Shown: positions 11,181 through 22,801 of the stretch, in pieces
Layout: each line of letters begins with the position of its first letter
How positions within the stretch are numbered: the first letter of the stretch is position 1
Assembly (NCBI GenBank): GCA_022818135.1
Contig: JAFMSR010000015.1
Coordinates: 23,839,206-23,903,205 of the forward strand
Origin: Saxidomus purpurata
Taxonomy: Eukaryota; Mollusca; Bivalvia; Venerida; Veneridae
Direction: 5' to 3'
DNA length: 64,000 nt
Notes under the pieces: model-generated
Seen by the model: only the letters and a program-made list of their open reading frames with translations
What the model was told of the DNA's origin: nothing
Database searches by the model: none
Made by a program: the position numbers and the translations under genes

Positions 11181-13850
11181 CTCGAAACAAGGCCCTAACA
11201 GAACACCGAACAAGAGGCATGTCAAATGTCATGAAACACATTTTATTTTTGTGATCTAATTTAATGTGCGCTCTCTTTTTTACGTTTTGACGAACAGTTG
11301 GGCTTTATAATCAATTGGCTTCAGTGAAGAAATTGATAGAAATTTTTCAATCGAATAAATATAATCTACACGACATAACAAATTGAAACGTTGTTTTTCT
11401 GACCTGTGAATAGAAATCTAGATGATCATCGTAGTCCTCGGTCTATTACATTCAATAATGTATAATTACGTGACATGTGCAGTATGCATATTCTAAGTGC
11501 CAGCTTTGTAAATATCTGGTCTTTGTAGATATTAAATTTCATTATATACTACTACTTTATCTGAATTTTCTTTAGTATTTTGTGCAGTAAAATACAACAT
11601 CCCGTAGATCTATTAAATTTTCCGCATGAGGTGAATTTAGCCGTGTCTTATCTGTCCACCGTGTAAGTTGTACACAAATGCATATTCATATCATATTCCT
11701 ACGCTAAAAGTTGAAAAACAGATCCACATTGCTGCAGTAAAATAAGCTTAGTTTTATTGTGGTCATGTTTTTTAATGTCACATTTGAAGACAAATGAATA
11801 CAATGTCTTTTTCGCATTAAATAAACTAGAATGATGATTTACATTTTGCATTTACTTTTTATTCTAACACGACTAGCGAATAACCTACATGTAGAACAAA
11901 TTCTATTTGGGTTTTTCTCCAATAAACCGACCTTGAAGGACGCTTTACGCGCATCGTGTTTAGGCTGTTCAATTTATCTGACGTATAGAGGATCTTACAT
12001 GGCATACTGTGGACAAGGTCTTGCAAATAGTATTTGAAAGACCTTGCTGTGGATGACTTGGTTGTCTCGACCAGAGGTAAAGCGGGTGGATCCAACGGAT
12101 TACACACGTCCAGTTAACTTGATTAATGTTACGATACCATTTACACTGACTTTATTTATTGTTTTGGTGTACAGGGGGGTGAACGTAGCCCCATTTCTTC
12201 ATAGTGTTAAGCGACGAACCGGTATCTGCGGAGGAAAAATGGCGGACAGTGCTGTTTGAAAGTGAAAGTAGAACCACAATTTGACCTGTAAGTAGACTTG
12301 CAGCATACTTTGAAATCTTTCGAGTACTTTCATCAGGCGAAGAAATATGTAATCTTCAATCGGCTTCTCATTTTAGCTTCGTAGGTGCCATACTTAGCCT
12401 GTTTGCTTGAACATTGTCTGCAACGATCGATGTCTATAAATGCAAAACGATCGACTCCCGGTATTCTTTCGTCATTTCTATGGCAAAAACAACGGCTCTG
12501 TACTTTGTTATACAAGTTATCATTGCAGCTAAACCCACTGTAAATTGATGTGCCGGTGACAGTAACTGTATGGTCCAGGACTATATTGCCGGAAAAAACA
12601 GTATCACGCACTTTTTTTGTCTCTGCAGAGAGTATTACGCAAGTTTTGGTATCTGCCGTCGTTAATTTATAATCGTTACACGTACCCGTTTGACAAAAAT
12701 GTTTTCAGTACCGATATGGCGTTAAAATATACGTCTAATTTGTTAAGATATCAACAACGTTTAGAGTCTATTAGCACCTAAACAAAAAAATCTATTTACA
12801 ACCTAATAATGTTTTGTTCTTGATGATTTTAGGTGCCATGAAAAAGTCGTTATATACTAATAATATTCTTTATGTTCATCAGTACGTATGTTTTAGACAT
12901 ATATCCACAATATTATTATATATTTTGTGTTTTTCGGTGGATGATCGAATTGCGATGGTGGACTACATATCGACAAACTCGCTGTGATAGTTATCAAAAT
13001 GTTCTATCCGGAATAACATCTAAATGTATACCGAGCGTAATGAATGCCGGAAACCACGACGATGTCTTTAAAATTACATTATGTTTGCTAATTGTGACGA
13101 TTTCGGCGATTTTCGACATTTCATTGAAACAAAGTTAACAAAGGTATTGTTACAGACACATATTAAACAGAAACATTGTCGGTATCGATGTAATATCACG
13201 ATAATTTCACTCGTGAACACCGAAACAGTTGCGGAATTTCCCCCGTGTCTGCTTTCGTGACAGGTTAAAATTTCACTGTATTACATCCTTCAATAAATAC
13301 TTTGTCAGAAAACTCTTTTATGTGTATATTGTGTACAGCGAAGAGAGAGGCGAACTTCAGTAAGCGGTATGTTCGGTTATGACAGGAGAAATTATTGTTA
13401 CATTTACTTTTTTCTTTCTTACGAGACTGTAGTTAACGTTGATGAAAAATCTGAAAACCGCGTGTACATCTTTTGTGAATGGAAGTGACGTTAAAATAGC
13501 GTCTTTACTGCGTTCACGGGAGGAAATTTAAACGGCAAAATCGAGGTGCGTAGCACACAAGTGTAATTTACGTTTGATGAAAATAGTTTTCTCATTTTTC
13601 TTCAAATGTTGTTTCAAATAAGTCGTGTTAGAATCGAAATACTACAATCCTTTTTAAGAAACTGCCTTTGGCCTTCGTGATATATTCTCACGCATAAGAA
13701 CTCCAAACTCAGGTTATTCTACGATAAACCAAACATGGATACATATTATTTCTTAATTACTGTTGTTAGTTTATACACGGAAGATACAAGTGACGTCATT
13801 GACGTCATATAAAACGTGAATCGAAATAGCGCATTATGTTGATTTTACGC
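11181..13850. other. 2.7 kb without a supportable gene
   Basis: Mostly AT-rich. A 92-codon minus-strand frame (12333-12611) has five cysteines in ~40 residues (C-11-C-1-C-20-C-2-C) and could be an exon of a Cys-rich protein, but I see no flanking splice signals that settle it. At 12239 GGAAAAATGGCGGACA resembles a strong start context or YY1-like site, but the frame stops after six codons. GTAAGTAG follows at 12289. I would not call a gene. Confidence 0.35.
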
Positions 13851-14254
13851 CATTAATGACACAAATTAACGTTTATATAAAATTAAACATGATATTCAGT
13901 AAAAGGAATATAATAAAAGGTATATTAAAGATCTATAACTGTCCGTTGATCTGCGTGTGTATCTTTCTCGTTGACTGCATAGATCAGGATCACTTTCGAG
14001 GTTCCGCCTCTTGGGAGATCCGGAACTATACACCCAACTCAAAAGATACGACGCCGTAGATTAACCGACTGTTATAATATTCCGTATTTATGTTAACTTG
14101 TGTGTCCTTTACTTTGTGCTTTATTTTTACCTCAGTTTTTACCCAGTCTCTTGTGGCAATTTTAGGCTTAAAGCCAAGGGCAGATCTGCTATCACATGTT
14201 TGAAGCTGTATAACTGTTCGTTTGTAGATGTATATTTTTGTAGTTGTTTCTTAT

Positions 14255-14430
14255 TGGCCTTGTTGTTAGAGGCGGACAGTTTACCTGACCATCGTTCCTG
14301 GGAAGTACCAGTACAAGACTACATGTACCATCCTTCGTAAGAAACTGCTGCCTTTCACACAAAGAAACATGGTCGGTAGCAGGGCTCGAACCCGTGACCT
14401 CAATCAGTCAGAGGTTACAGTGATTGTAAG
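14255..14430 (-). repeat. tRNA-derived SINE (antisense)
   Basis: On the minus strand GACTGATTGAGGTCACGGGTTCGAGCCCTG carries a box B (GGTTCGAGCCC). A body with TTTCTTTGTGTGAAAGGCAG and TACTGGTACTTCCCAGGAAC follows, and it ends near AACTGTCCGCC. The copies at 31470-31690 and 38590-38830 share the body. A diverged related stretch lies at 13930-14060. Confidence 0.55.
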
Positions 14431-14571
14431 TCAGATTTAAAAATAGGTTACTGTTTTATATACAGTACAGATGACATTCAATTTCATTGTTATTACTGTA
14501 ACGAAATTGCAGACAAAATATCTTAATTAATATAAAAGATGTCGTAGCATTTAAATTCTTCTCATTTTAAA

Positions 14572-14850
14572 GTGGAAGCATACCTTATAAAAATTATCTA
14601 GTCTACCTTAGTGTTTGGTACCAAATGAAACTTGACAATATTTCGTATTCAGATCTATATTTTATTTGACGTTATTCAAATTTTTACATAACGTTACCAG
14701 GACGTCGCTAGCATGACTATGTCGCGCCATTATTACGTCTTTTGTACGGAGACAAAGTTTGTCTTAATAATATACTTACTGTACTGAGATCATTTGTTGA
14801 CGTAAGGCAATAAAATTGGCATCAAAATAAAGGTATTAAAATTGCCTACA
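14572..14850 (+). repeat. Repeat family J, copy 1
   Basis: It matches 34078-34330 in inverted orientation over ~260 bp (shared TAAAAATTATCTAGTCTACC, TTTGGTACCAA, ATTGGCATCAAAATAAAG). No coding potential. Confidence 0.65.
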
Positions 14851-15962
14851 CGGTTATTTACTCTGAAATTCTTTACGATTATGTTGTGCAAAAAGATATA
14901 ACATTTTCTTTTCCTTTTTCTGAATTTATCCACAACAATTACCTTCACTCGAAATTAAACAAAAATCTGTCCGTAATTGTTTTGCCAAAGTTTAATATGT
15001 TTTCAACTAAAATGTAATCTAAATATACGCAAAAAAATAGAAACTTTTGCCATTTCATATTTTATAAGCAGGCGGTTATATTTTGACACATAGGACACAA
15101 ATTACGTCTTTTCGACGTTGCCGTTTGAAAGTGTATTACGGGGCAATTTAAATTTATTTTACGTCCAAATTAACCATGAATTACAGGATTATCATTTGGT
15201 GAATTTGTAGCTGATTCATGACACATATACATTTCACATATACAATGTACATCTAGTAACCGAATAGCCTTTTTAACACGGCTGCTTGTTTTCCTACGTT
15301 TAGTAAGAAAGGAGAATCAGTGGAAGCTTCGCTCAAATGCGATTTCTTATTTTTATTTGTTGTTTGCTAATAAAAAAGTGTTGTAAAAGCCACCACTATA
15401 TTTAAAATTTAATATAGAATAAGAAATACTGCGCACAGTTCAAAGAAATACAACGGAAAATTAACATGTTGCCGTGAATTCTGACCGTGAGCCGCGAAAT
15501 GAACCATCAAACGCAGACGGTGTGGCAAATGTGTTATACCGAACCATTAGACTACATAATTTAACACTTTCTGCACTCAGTTACTTTCATTATAATGTAT
15601 TACTATTTTAAAGTCATTCGGGTGGCGGGGGTGGGGGGGGCACTATTTCAACAGCACAGAGTTCGAACCAAAGATGATCATGACCAAGCACTGCCTTTTA
15701 TACTCTTCCGAGCTGAGAACACTGTCAAGTTCATCTTCTTTTTAAGAATAATACAAAATCATTTTATATTTCTACATTTTTGTTAGAAGTCGTGTTGTTT
15801 TGTTCAACATACATGTATTTTAAAAATAATTATGTACGTACATTGTTTAATAAACATACCAGTGACTAAATGTAAGATAATCAATGCTTTTTAGGGCGAA
15901 ACATTCTAAAATTTCTGCGAACTCGGCAATTTCTCACATGTTATTCTGAACGGTTTTGATTC
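14851..15962. other. No gene recognised
   Basis: AT-rich; one G-rich run at 15622-15640. A 63-codon frame at 15595 crosses the G-run and is not supported. Confidence 0.4.
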
Positions 15963-16230
15963 TTTTTGGATCGATTGTTTCTCAATCGGTCCAATGTTAA
16001 CAGAGTATAGAGTCCTTACGACCGAACGAACAACAAACAAACGTCAAGTAGTTCCATATATTCAGTTGTTACGCATTATGCTGTCTTCTGTTTTAAAAAA
16101 TATAAAGTTACATATCTAAATAATATCAAAACATTTCAGAACAGCATAATATTATATAGTTGTTTTTGTTTAAATTTGTAATTTCCTACGCGGTTTTGGT
16201 CACAACTAGTCAGACCGGAGACACTAAAGG
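15963..16230 (-). mobile_element. Family C fragment (copy 5), hairpin end
   Basis: It has a variant terminal hairpin (GGATCGATTG paired with CAATCGGTCC) and then GTTAACAGAGTATAG and the AATATCAAAACATTTCAGAA block of family C. It stops after CAGACCGGAGACACTAAAGG, a junction shared with 6285-6310. Confidence 0.65.
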
Positions 16231-16253
16231 AAAATCAAAGCGCTGTGAGCGCT

Positions 16254-16505
16254 GAAGGCCTGGGGGCTATAGGTTAACTCCCCGAAAAACAACTTTTCAC
16301 CTACGTGTTCTGCGTTGAATCTTACCTAAAGCGCGGGTCGAAATGTGCAGAGGACGAAATTCAATATATGACACAGAATGAAGGCCTGGGGGCTATAGGT
16401 TAACTCCCCGAAAAACAACTTTTCACCTACGTGTTCTGCGTTGAATCTTACCTAAAGCGCGGGTCGAAATGTGCAGAGGACGAAATTCAATATATGACAC
16501 AGAAT
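16254..16505. repeat. Exact tandem duplication, 126 bp x 2
   Basis: 16254-16379 and 16380-16505 appear identical base for base, starting GAAGGCCTGGGGGCTATAGG. Such identity in an otherwise decayed region means a very recent duplication or an assembly artefact. Confidence 0.9.
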
Positions 16506-18251
16506 GAATGATTCACAAATATATGGGTGACAGGGAAGTTTGTTTTATTATGAAATGTACGTTAAATGAAAAATAATCACATAGATCTAGTCAACATTAT
16601 AAAATGTTTAAGCCAGTACAAATAATTCGATCTGCGCTTTGTACAACTTCAAGCGATATGATCTGATGATGTGGATCGAAAATTATTGTGTAGATCTACC
16701 AATGACAAGACCTTGAAACAGAAATAAACAAAGCAATACCAGCAATGAAATATAAATACAGTACTGTACAATGTGTATAACAGAGAAAACCAAAAATGAT
16801 TCTGGGTTACCTTGTAGTTGTAATCAGTGAAACCGTTCACTGGGCCTCGGCATGCAGCGTCCTCGATAAATGGCGGGTGAATTTGATCACGTTAGTTCCT
16901 TCTCGGGAATGTACGTAAATTATATCTTTTTTTAGAGACATTTATTTTTAGGTAAATATATATGTAATCGTTCGTAAATAACAAAGTTGTCAATGAAATA
17001 ACATCGGAAATTTAAAAATCAAACTACAAACTCTTATATCGAGCTTCGTACGTTTTCGTAAATTTCCGTAAATATCCGTACTTTTCCGTGATATGCATAT
17101 GATTATCTTCCGTAATCAGCTAACAGCGCATTAATTTCTAAAACAGAAAAAAAATGTGTAATGCAGCCCGTAAGCTATATACCTTCCTGCAGTCGTTTGA
17201 AGTTTTATGTACTATTTTTATTTGTAACATGTTCTTATCATATGCGGCATTCAAACAGAAGATTGATCTGGTCTGTCGCATAGCGCATGTTTACAGTTGT
17301 TATTCGCACATAGCACGGCTAAAATTCTTGCAGGGTTTGAAATGTGGTATACTAACTTAGGCCTTGGGGACTTTCAGTCCCCAGGCCAACTAGTCATGCT
17401 AAAGCGTCTGAAACGCTTGTCAAAAATACGCGTTTATGTATAAAATTGAAACTTTTCTGAAAATCAACTTTACAGAGGCACTGGTAGATGTCTTTTTGAA
17501 ATACGACAACATATTTTTATGCTTTAAATGGGTAACTGGACTATATAAAACACTAGATGGCGCTGGAGCCGGTTTTTCAATATTTTCAAAAAATGTTTCA
17601 GATCAGAGACCTTTTTTTGACGAAGTTACATAACTGTTTCCTTTGAAACTTGTTACAAAGGTAAACTGTGCCATATCAAAACAGTTCATCCAAAAATCTT
17701 AATTTCATATCACTTCTAAAAGTGACTTTGAGAAAAAATCAAACTGTCAAGCAGACGATCTCAGATTTGAAATTCCCGGGAGGTGTGGCTAATTGACATG
17801 ACGCCAATGGTGCTATAACCCCACCCCTTTGTTGATGTCGGATTATTTATAACAAAAGAATCCATTGAAACCTTTTCCACGTGCATTTATTTGTCGTAGG
17901 TAAAGTCGAATTTTGATAGGTAATGAAATCATTTGATTGACACCTGGCGTCTGGTCAATTGCTGATAAAGTCTGTGTTTATAAACAAATCCACGTGGTGA
18001 TGTTTATACTTGGGAGCAGTGGCATGCATTACAGAACAAAAACAGTTTACTAACCTTGATGAAAGTTTTTTTCCATAGAATGAGAATATCCTTCATTAAA
18101 ATGAATCATTCAAGACCTATATAAGTAAATTAAAAGCCAGCAGATAACATAAATATATGTTTTTGTGCAGATTTCTATTCAAGTTACCATACTGGCTAGA
18201 GTCCTACAACTGGACACTTTTCAAACATATTTTGCGATAACTCTGACAATT
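16506..18251. other. No gene; one strong hairpin
   Basis: Short repeated TTTCCGTAAAT/TTTTCCGT words lie at 17050-17115. A hairpin at 17360-17386 pairs GGCC-TGGGGACT with AGTCCCCA-GGCC around a TTC loop. Frames at 17154 and 17436 have no motif. Confidence 0.4.
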
Positions 18252-18497
18252 TTTGGATCGATTGAATTTATTCAATCGTATCCAAAGTTAACAGAGTATT
18301 TCAGACCCTTACGGCCGAACTCTTAACACAATTTTTTGTTGAATACGACCGAAAAGTAGTTCTATATTACTGTCCTCTGTTTTAAAAATTATATAGTAAC
18401 AGATCTGAATAATATCTAAACATTACAGAATAGCATAATATTATATTGTTATACACAAAAAGTAACTCCGAAGGGAGAATAATTATGAAACAATTCA

Positions 18498-18616
18498 AAA
18501 GTTCACTCTTTACTAAATATTTCGGCCTATTGGCCTTCTTCAGTAGATGAAATACACAAATTGTTTTACATTTTCATATATAACGTTATTGACGTTACCG
18601 GAAGTAAATAATGAAA
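18498..18616 (+). repeat. Left inverted terminal repeat of the Penelope-like element
   Basis: It is the reverse complement of 19436-19540 except for ~14 extra bases around 18523-18540 that form the central hairpin of the ribozyme-like core. Confidence 0.8.
18520..18543 (-). ncRNA. Hammerhead ribozyme-like core in the pLTR
   Basis: On the minus strand CTGAAGA is followed by A, GGCC-AATA-GGCC (stem II) and GAAA. That is the conserved hammerhead order CUGANGA, stem II, GAAA. Downstream, ATATTTAGTA allows a two-pair stem III and a UA cleavage position. Stem I is only partly paired and starts with an A-A mismatch, so activity is doubtful. Minimal hammerheads have been reported in Penelope-like element pLTRs, which supports the reading. 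Confidence 0.5.
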
Positions 18617-18659
18617 CCGGATGTAACGTCATAAGTGAACGTGACGTTACGCGCCAAAA

Positions 18660-19505
18660 TTACTTGAGTCTGCTATAATGGACGTCATTTGCAAGCAATT
18701 GCGATGGAATCCAACTGTCTTTGACGTTGCATCCGTGTGGTCTCGCTGTTTGTAGCCGTTTGATCCATATGCTTTCTCGTATAATACGTTCCTGATATTC
18801 GGCTTTGTTAAGTTTTTCAAGAACCGAAAACTGAAGATTACCATCATCATGACTTAAATCAAAGTGTGCCGTAATTGGTTTGTCTTTTCGTAATCGCACA
18901 TCACGTAAATGTTCTGTCATTCTCTCACGGATCTGTCTCTCAGTTTCTCCAACGTAAACTACAACGTCACATTTGTTACAGCGTATGCAGTACACTACAT
19001 TACGTTCACGGCAATTGACATCATGGACAATTCCGTGTTTTCCGTTTTTATTTGTATCTTGGACATCCGTTGTAATTATTTTGTCACAGTATGGACATGT
19101 ATCTTCACATGTTGCTGGTATTGTAAGTGTAGCTTTATTCGTTTTACTATGAACTAAAGTGTCACAAAGATTTCTGTCTCTGCGATATGCGACTAGTGGA
19201 GGCTCACGGAACACTTCACACATTCTGTTTGATCTATACAGTACATGTAGGTGTTTATGTACTATGTTATGTATATTAGGGAGTACGTTGGAGAAAGTTA
19301 ATACTAGGGGAACCCTTTCTTTCGATTGCTTTTTCTTGACTTTAGTGAGTAAGTCTGTCCTGTCTATTTTGTCGACCTTTTGTAGTTGGCTCTCTATAAA
19401 TCTACCACTGTATTTACGTTTTCTTACTTTCGCGCTTTCATTATTTACTTCCGGTAACGTCAATAACGTTATATGTGAAAATGTAAAACAATTTGTGTAT
19501 TTCAT
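18660..19505 (-). CDS. GIY-YIG endonuclease domain of a Penelope-like element
   Basis: 281 codons, the longest frame in the window. Residues ~64-120 contain a PLVLTFSNVLPNI...VFREPPLVAYRRDRNL...LV stretch typical of the linker region in Penelope-like proteins. CPYC (137-140) and C165 precede the GIY-YIG core: VVYCIRC (170-176) and YVGET (184-188), then R190, R193, R195, H199 and a likely catalytic E244 in RESIWIKRL. The domain nicks target DNA to prime reverse transcription. The N-terminal reverse transcriptase is missing. The first ~23 residues are read from the inverted terminal repeat, so the ATG at 19503-19505 may be accidental. The frame is intact, which suggests recent insertion, but alone it cannot transpose. 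Confidence 0.75.
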   Translation of the reverse strand: MKYTNCFTFSHITLLTLPEVNNESAKVRKRKYSGRFIESQLQKVDKIDRTDLLTKVKKKQSKERVPLVLTFSNVLPNIHNIVHKHLHVLYRSNRMCEVFREPPLVAYRRDRNLCDTLVHSKTNKATLTIPATCEDTCPYCDKIITTDVQDTNKNGKHGIVHDVNCRERNVVYCIRCNKCDVVVYVGETERQIRERMTEHLRDVRLRKDKPITAHFDLSHDDGNLQFSVLEKLNKAEYQERIIRESIWIKRLQTARPHGCNVKDSWIPSQLLANDVHYSRLK

Positions 19506-19540
19506 CTACTGAACGAAATATTTAGTAAAGAGTGAACTTT
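19436..19540 (-). repeat. Right inverted terminal repeat of the Penelope-like element
   Basis: It matches 18498-18616 inverted, but reads CTACTGAACGAAAT where the left arm has the stem II hairpin. The hammerhead core is therefore destroyed by a ~14-base deletion in this arm. Confidence 0.8.
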
Positions 19541-21162
19541 TTATATTGTTATTGTATTATATTGTTGTTTTTCTTATAATTATTATATAATTTTCTTATA
19601 ATTATTGTATTATATTGTTGTTTTTCTTATAATTTGTAACTTAAATCAACGAGGTATCTGTTCTGTATAGAACTATTTTCTTACGCGGTTTTTATCGTTA
19701 GACCGGTGTGACATGAGTAATGTAAGACCCGTGAAATACGTATCGCTACATCAGATACACTAAATTTACGTACTACTTTACGGCCGAACTCTGAACACAA
19801 TTTTTTTCGAATACGACCGAAAATTAGTTCTTTATGACTGCCCTCTGTTTTAAAAATTATATAATAACAGATCTAAATAATATCAAAACATTACAGAATA
19901 GCATAATATTATATTGTTGTTTTTCTTATAATTTGTAACTTAAATCAACGTACAGAACTATTTTCCTACGCGGTTTTTATCGTCAGACCGGTGTGACATG
20001 AGAAATGTAAGACCCGTGAAATACGTATCGCTACACCGGATACACTGAATTCAGTGTTCCGCGAGAGCGCGTTTTCTGCGGTTTTGACGCACTCATTTTG
20101 TCAATGACGCAACAGAAAAAGCAAAGAGCGTCTTCTATGACGCAATTAAAATGTGTATGATCAAATTACTACAAAAACAACATTTCAAAACCTCTCAAAA
20201 CGCTTCGAAATGCAAGATAAATTGTTGATAAAATACGCTTCCGGTATGGGATATGTCTAATTTTGACCCTATTGCGTCGTCGTTGTCGTCTGATTTCGGA
20301 TCGACCCGCATTTTTGTACCATTGCGTTTTTGTGTGTGTTGATTCCTATGATACCGTCATCATAGATCGTAGACGCACAACAAGAGATGGTCGACGAACC
20401 TTAATAGGGGAAACAAAAACGTCTTTCTGAGTGATTTTAATGATCATTTTGTAGTCATTTCGATCAGACTGTCACTATTTAAAGGGGTTTAAGTGTGCCA
20501 AATAATATCCAAGTTTAATGTCTATGGTTGAATGCACTTATGAAAAATTCGCTTTGTGGACAAATTTGACTTTTTATAAAACTTCTTTAACACATAGTCA
20601 TGCCTTTTATTTTTTTACAATAAAGGGTATGACCCTCGGAGTTTCTAAATGACCCCCAAATTATGATACAGGGAATTGGTACCCAGGGTCTTTCTCCTCC
20701 ATGAAAGCCGGAAGATGCAGTATGACCTTAGCTGTTGGGTGCGACGTTAAATCCGAATTAATTCGCACAATACAATCAACCTTATGGGCATATCCCATAA
20801 CTTTTGAATGACATTTAAAGTTGTTCAAACCATAAATTTTCAGTTCAGTTTTGTCAAAATCCATTTCTCAGTTACGATTCACAGCTTAATACATGTACTT
20901 CATAGGGTAGTTGAACATAGTCACTGAATGTCATAATGTAAGCACATGGGTTCCTATCTCAAAAGTAAAGTTTACACAAATGGTGAAAGGTCAAAATTTG
21001 TGGACAGTTGTGTCTCCAGTTTATAACTTTACTCGTGCAAGGGTTGTCCTGATATTCACACATATATGTGTACAGTCTATGTTGTCCTGATATTTACACA
21101 TGTACGTGTGCAGACTGTGTTGTTCAGAGATAATCGATCCTCCAGCACTTTCAGTCCTTTGA

Positions 21163-21419
21163 TTGTATTTAGCAATCAAAACTTTACCAGTAGAAAGTTA
21201 GGTTCTTCTCCGAAACGAAAAGCTAACTTGTTAACTCATGAGACTAAATCAATCACATTTTGAGGCCCGGCTGTGGGGTTACCAAATTTCTATATTTTAT
21301 TGACCAACTGTACCATGTTTACGGACAGGTAGTTAACTGTATCAATCATTCGACATTTTAATGAAATATCATGATTTAAATTTCCTGAGATATCAACATT
21401 AACACGTTTTTCATATTCA
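21163..21419. other. No gene recognised
   Basis: AT-rich spacer between family C copy 2 and a SINE. Confidence 0.4.
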
Positions 21420-21720
21420 AATCGTATCGTATATTAGGACTTTATTGTTGGTACCGCTTTCCCATATGATCAACGCCCCCAGAAGAGGTTAGTTATTTTA
21501 GGTTTCGGAGGATAGTGCAAGATACAGAAAGCGTCCCGATTACAGAGACGCCCCCTGGTTCTTATACATGCCAGGTGTATAGCACCCATACATGGGACCT
21601 CGGTTTTAGTCTCATCCGAAAGACTGTAAGTAATTTTAGTTGGTCAGCCCCGGGAATCGAACCCGCTACCCGAGATTACAAGTCTCGTGCTTTACCGATT
21701 GAGCTATCCGGGCTGACCAT
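21420..21720 (-). repeat. tRNA-derived SINE with tRNA-Thr/Lys-like head (antisense)
   Basis: The minus strand from ~21720 reads GGATAGCTCAATCGGTAAAG (D arm, box A), CGAGA-CTTGTAA-TCTCG (anticodon arm, TGT) and CGGGTTCGATTCCCG (T arm, box B). GTCAGCC and GGCTGAC can pair at the ends, but six bases rather than two separate them from the D arm. Together with the long body (ACTTACAGTCTTTCGGATGA onward to ~21420) this indicates a SINE, not a tRNA gene. The internal promoter looks well kept. Confidence 0.6.
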
Positions 21721-22439
21721 ATTCAAATACTTTTGCATTATAATTTTATTTCATCAACTATAATGGCCTGTCCGCCGTTACATTCAGATAAATTGACATG
21801 AAAAGATACGCATTTATTGTGCGAGAAGATATATTCGTTGCACACTAAATTATGACTGACTGCAGGAAAGTGCCACGTGCAAAGCAAGTTCAGTTACAAC
21901 ATGGTTGCGTACATTGTTTTCTTTTATGAACACTTAGCACTAAGCTAGGGCTAAAATACAAACATGGTCAAATCAACACGTTGGCCTGACAGGTAAGCAT
22001 GTTCATAGGAAAAAGTATAATCAGTATCAACTATTTTAGGCTAGGCAATGATTTTTACAGTCTTTCAACAGTCTGTTATCAAATAAAAGTCTGGTGCAAA
22101 TTTGATACGCTCAACACAAAACCAGACCAAATTTTTTTTTTTATGGGGGGCGGGGGGGGGGGGGGTGGAGGGAGGTGAAAAAATACTACACGCGCAGATG
22201 GTGCAGAAGGTACTAAACAGAGAAATAGTTTTTTATCAACAATAAAATTTGACCTCATGCAATGTCAGTACGTTAATCTCATGACATTTTGTGAAAGTAG
22301 TTTCCTCTATTTTCAAATTTGGTCTTTTTAACACGGGTTTATTTTCGTTCTCGATATACTGTACAGACATACTGTTTAACATACCCAAACGACAGCGTAC
22401 AGAGACAAATGATGAAACGTATTTTAGTGCACTTTATAA
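21721..22439. other. No gene; poly-G tract
   Basis: A G-run with few interruptions lies at 22145-22175 and could form a quadruplex. Nothing else is recognised. Confidence 0.45.
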
Positions 22440-22790
22440 TCACTCAATTTAGGGGGAGAGTGTGCGTATGGAACGCCTTTACTGTCTTATTATGTTGTAT
22501 TGTATTATACGCAGTCCAGTTTCATGTATACGAGGGACATATTTCATTTGACATGGTACATTCTTCGTGATATACGGTGCCTTTTCAGTTATATATGGTG
22601 GTTATTTAATAATATGCAGTGCAAAAACTTGAAGATACAGTAGAATAACCATTATATGGTGTGCAAATCACAGACACTTGGGTTCAGGAGAGCGATTCTG
22701 GCTCAATTGTGTCTATCTTTTTTTTTTTTCATATTCACATACTACAAGAACTCAGTATACACACTGCACAGGTTTAGTCACTCAACGGGA
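22440..22790 (+). repeat. Degenerate ~21-bp-period array and flank, copy 1
   Basis: TATGGAACGCC...GTCTTATTATG at 22469 matches 32039. Diverged TATATGCAGTG-CA units follow at 22500-22670. The flank CACAGACACTTGGGTTCAGG (22671) is found inverted at 27242-27261. It ends with a T-run at 22717. Confidence 0.5.
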
Positions 22791-22801
22791 ACATTAAGAA
22801 A

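Larger units (their letters stand above)
18453..19540 (-). mobile_element. Truncated Penelope-like retroelement with inverted terminal repeats
   Basis: A 12-bp direct repeat, TTATATTGTTAT, flanks it at 18441-18452 and 19541-19552. Inside are inverted copies of ~105-119 bp: 18498-18616 and 19436-19540, both containing TTACTTCCGGTAACGTCAAT-like sequence. Between them is the endonuclease frame. Penelope-like elements are known for GIY-YIG endonucleases, pLTR repeats in direct or inverted arrangement, 5' truncation and variable target duplications. All of these fit here. The reverse transcriptase is absent. Confidence 0.75.
18252..21162 (-). mobile_element. Family C element, copy 2 (interrupted)
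   Basis: It has the same ends as copy 1: hairpin at 18255-18283 and, on the minus strand, TCAAAGGACTGAAAGTGC from 21162. It is interrupted by a Penelope-like insertion (18453-19540). The ~500-bp hairpin-side segment occurs twice (18290-19770 with the insertion, then 19785-20050), so the copy has an internal partial duplication. The rest (20050-21162) follows copy 1 closely. Confidence 0.65.

Noticed and set aside
12236..12260. Promoter or first exon with AAAATGGCGGACA
   Set aside because: The frame stops after six codons, and similar ATGGCGG words occur elsewhere without genes.
12333..12611. Cys-rich exon on the minus strand
   Set aside because: Five cysteines in ~40 residues are suggestive, but no domain is recognised and no splice borders are convincing.
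17360..17386. Histone-type 3' stem-loop or terminator
   Set aside because: The stem is longer and the loop unlike the histone consensus; no histone gene is near. It is left as an unexplained hairpin.
19159..19512. 117-codon frame opposite the endonuclease
   Set aside because: Antisense shadow of the Penelope-like coding frame.
21636..21716. Genuine tRNA-Thr gene on the minus strand
   Set aside because: Six bases instead of two between the acceptor and D arms, a mismatch in the T arm and a long SINE body attached.
22319..22570. 83-codon frame with hydrophobic C-terminus
   Set aside because: It overlaps the start of a 21-bp-period array and matches the flank of another array at 32039.
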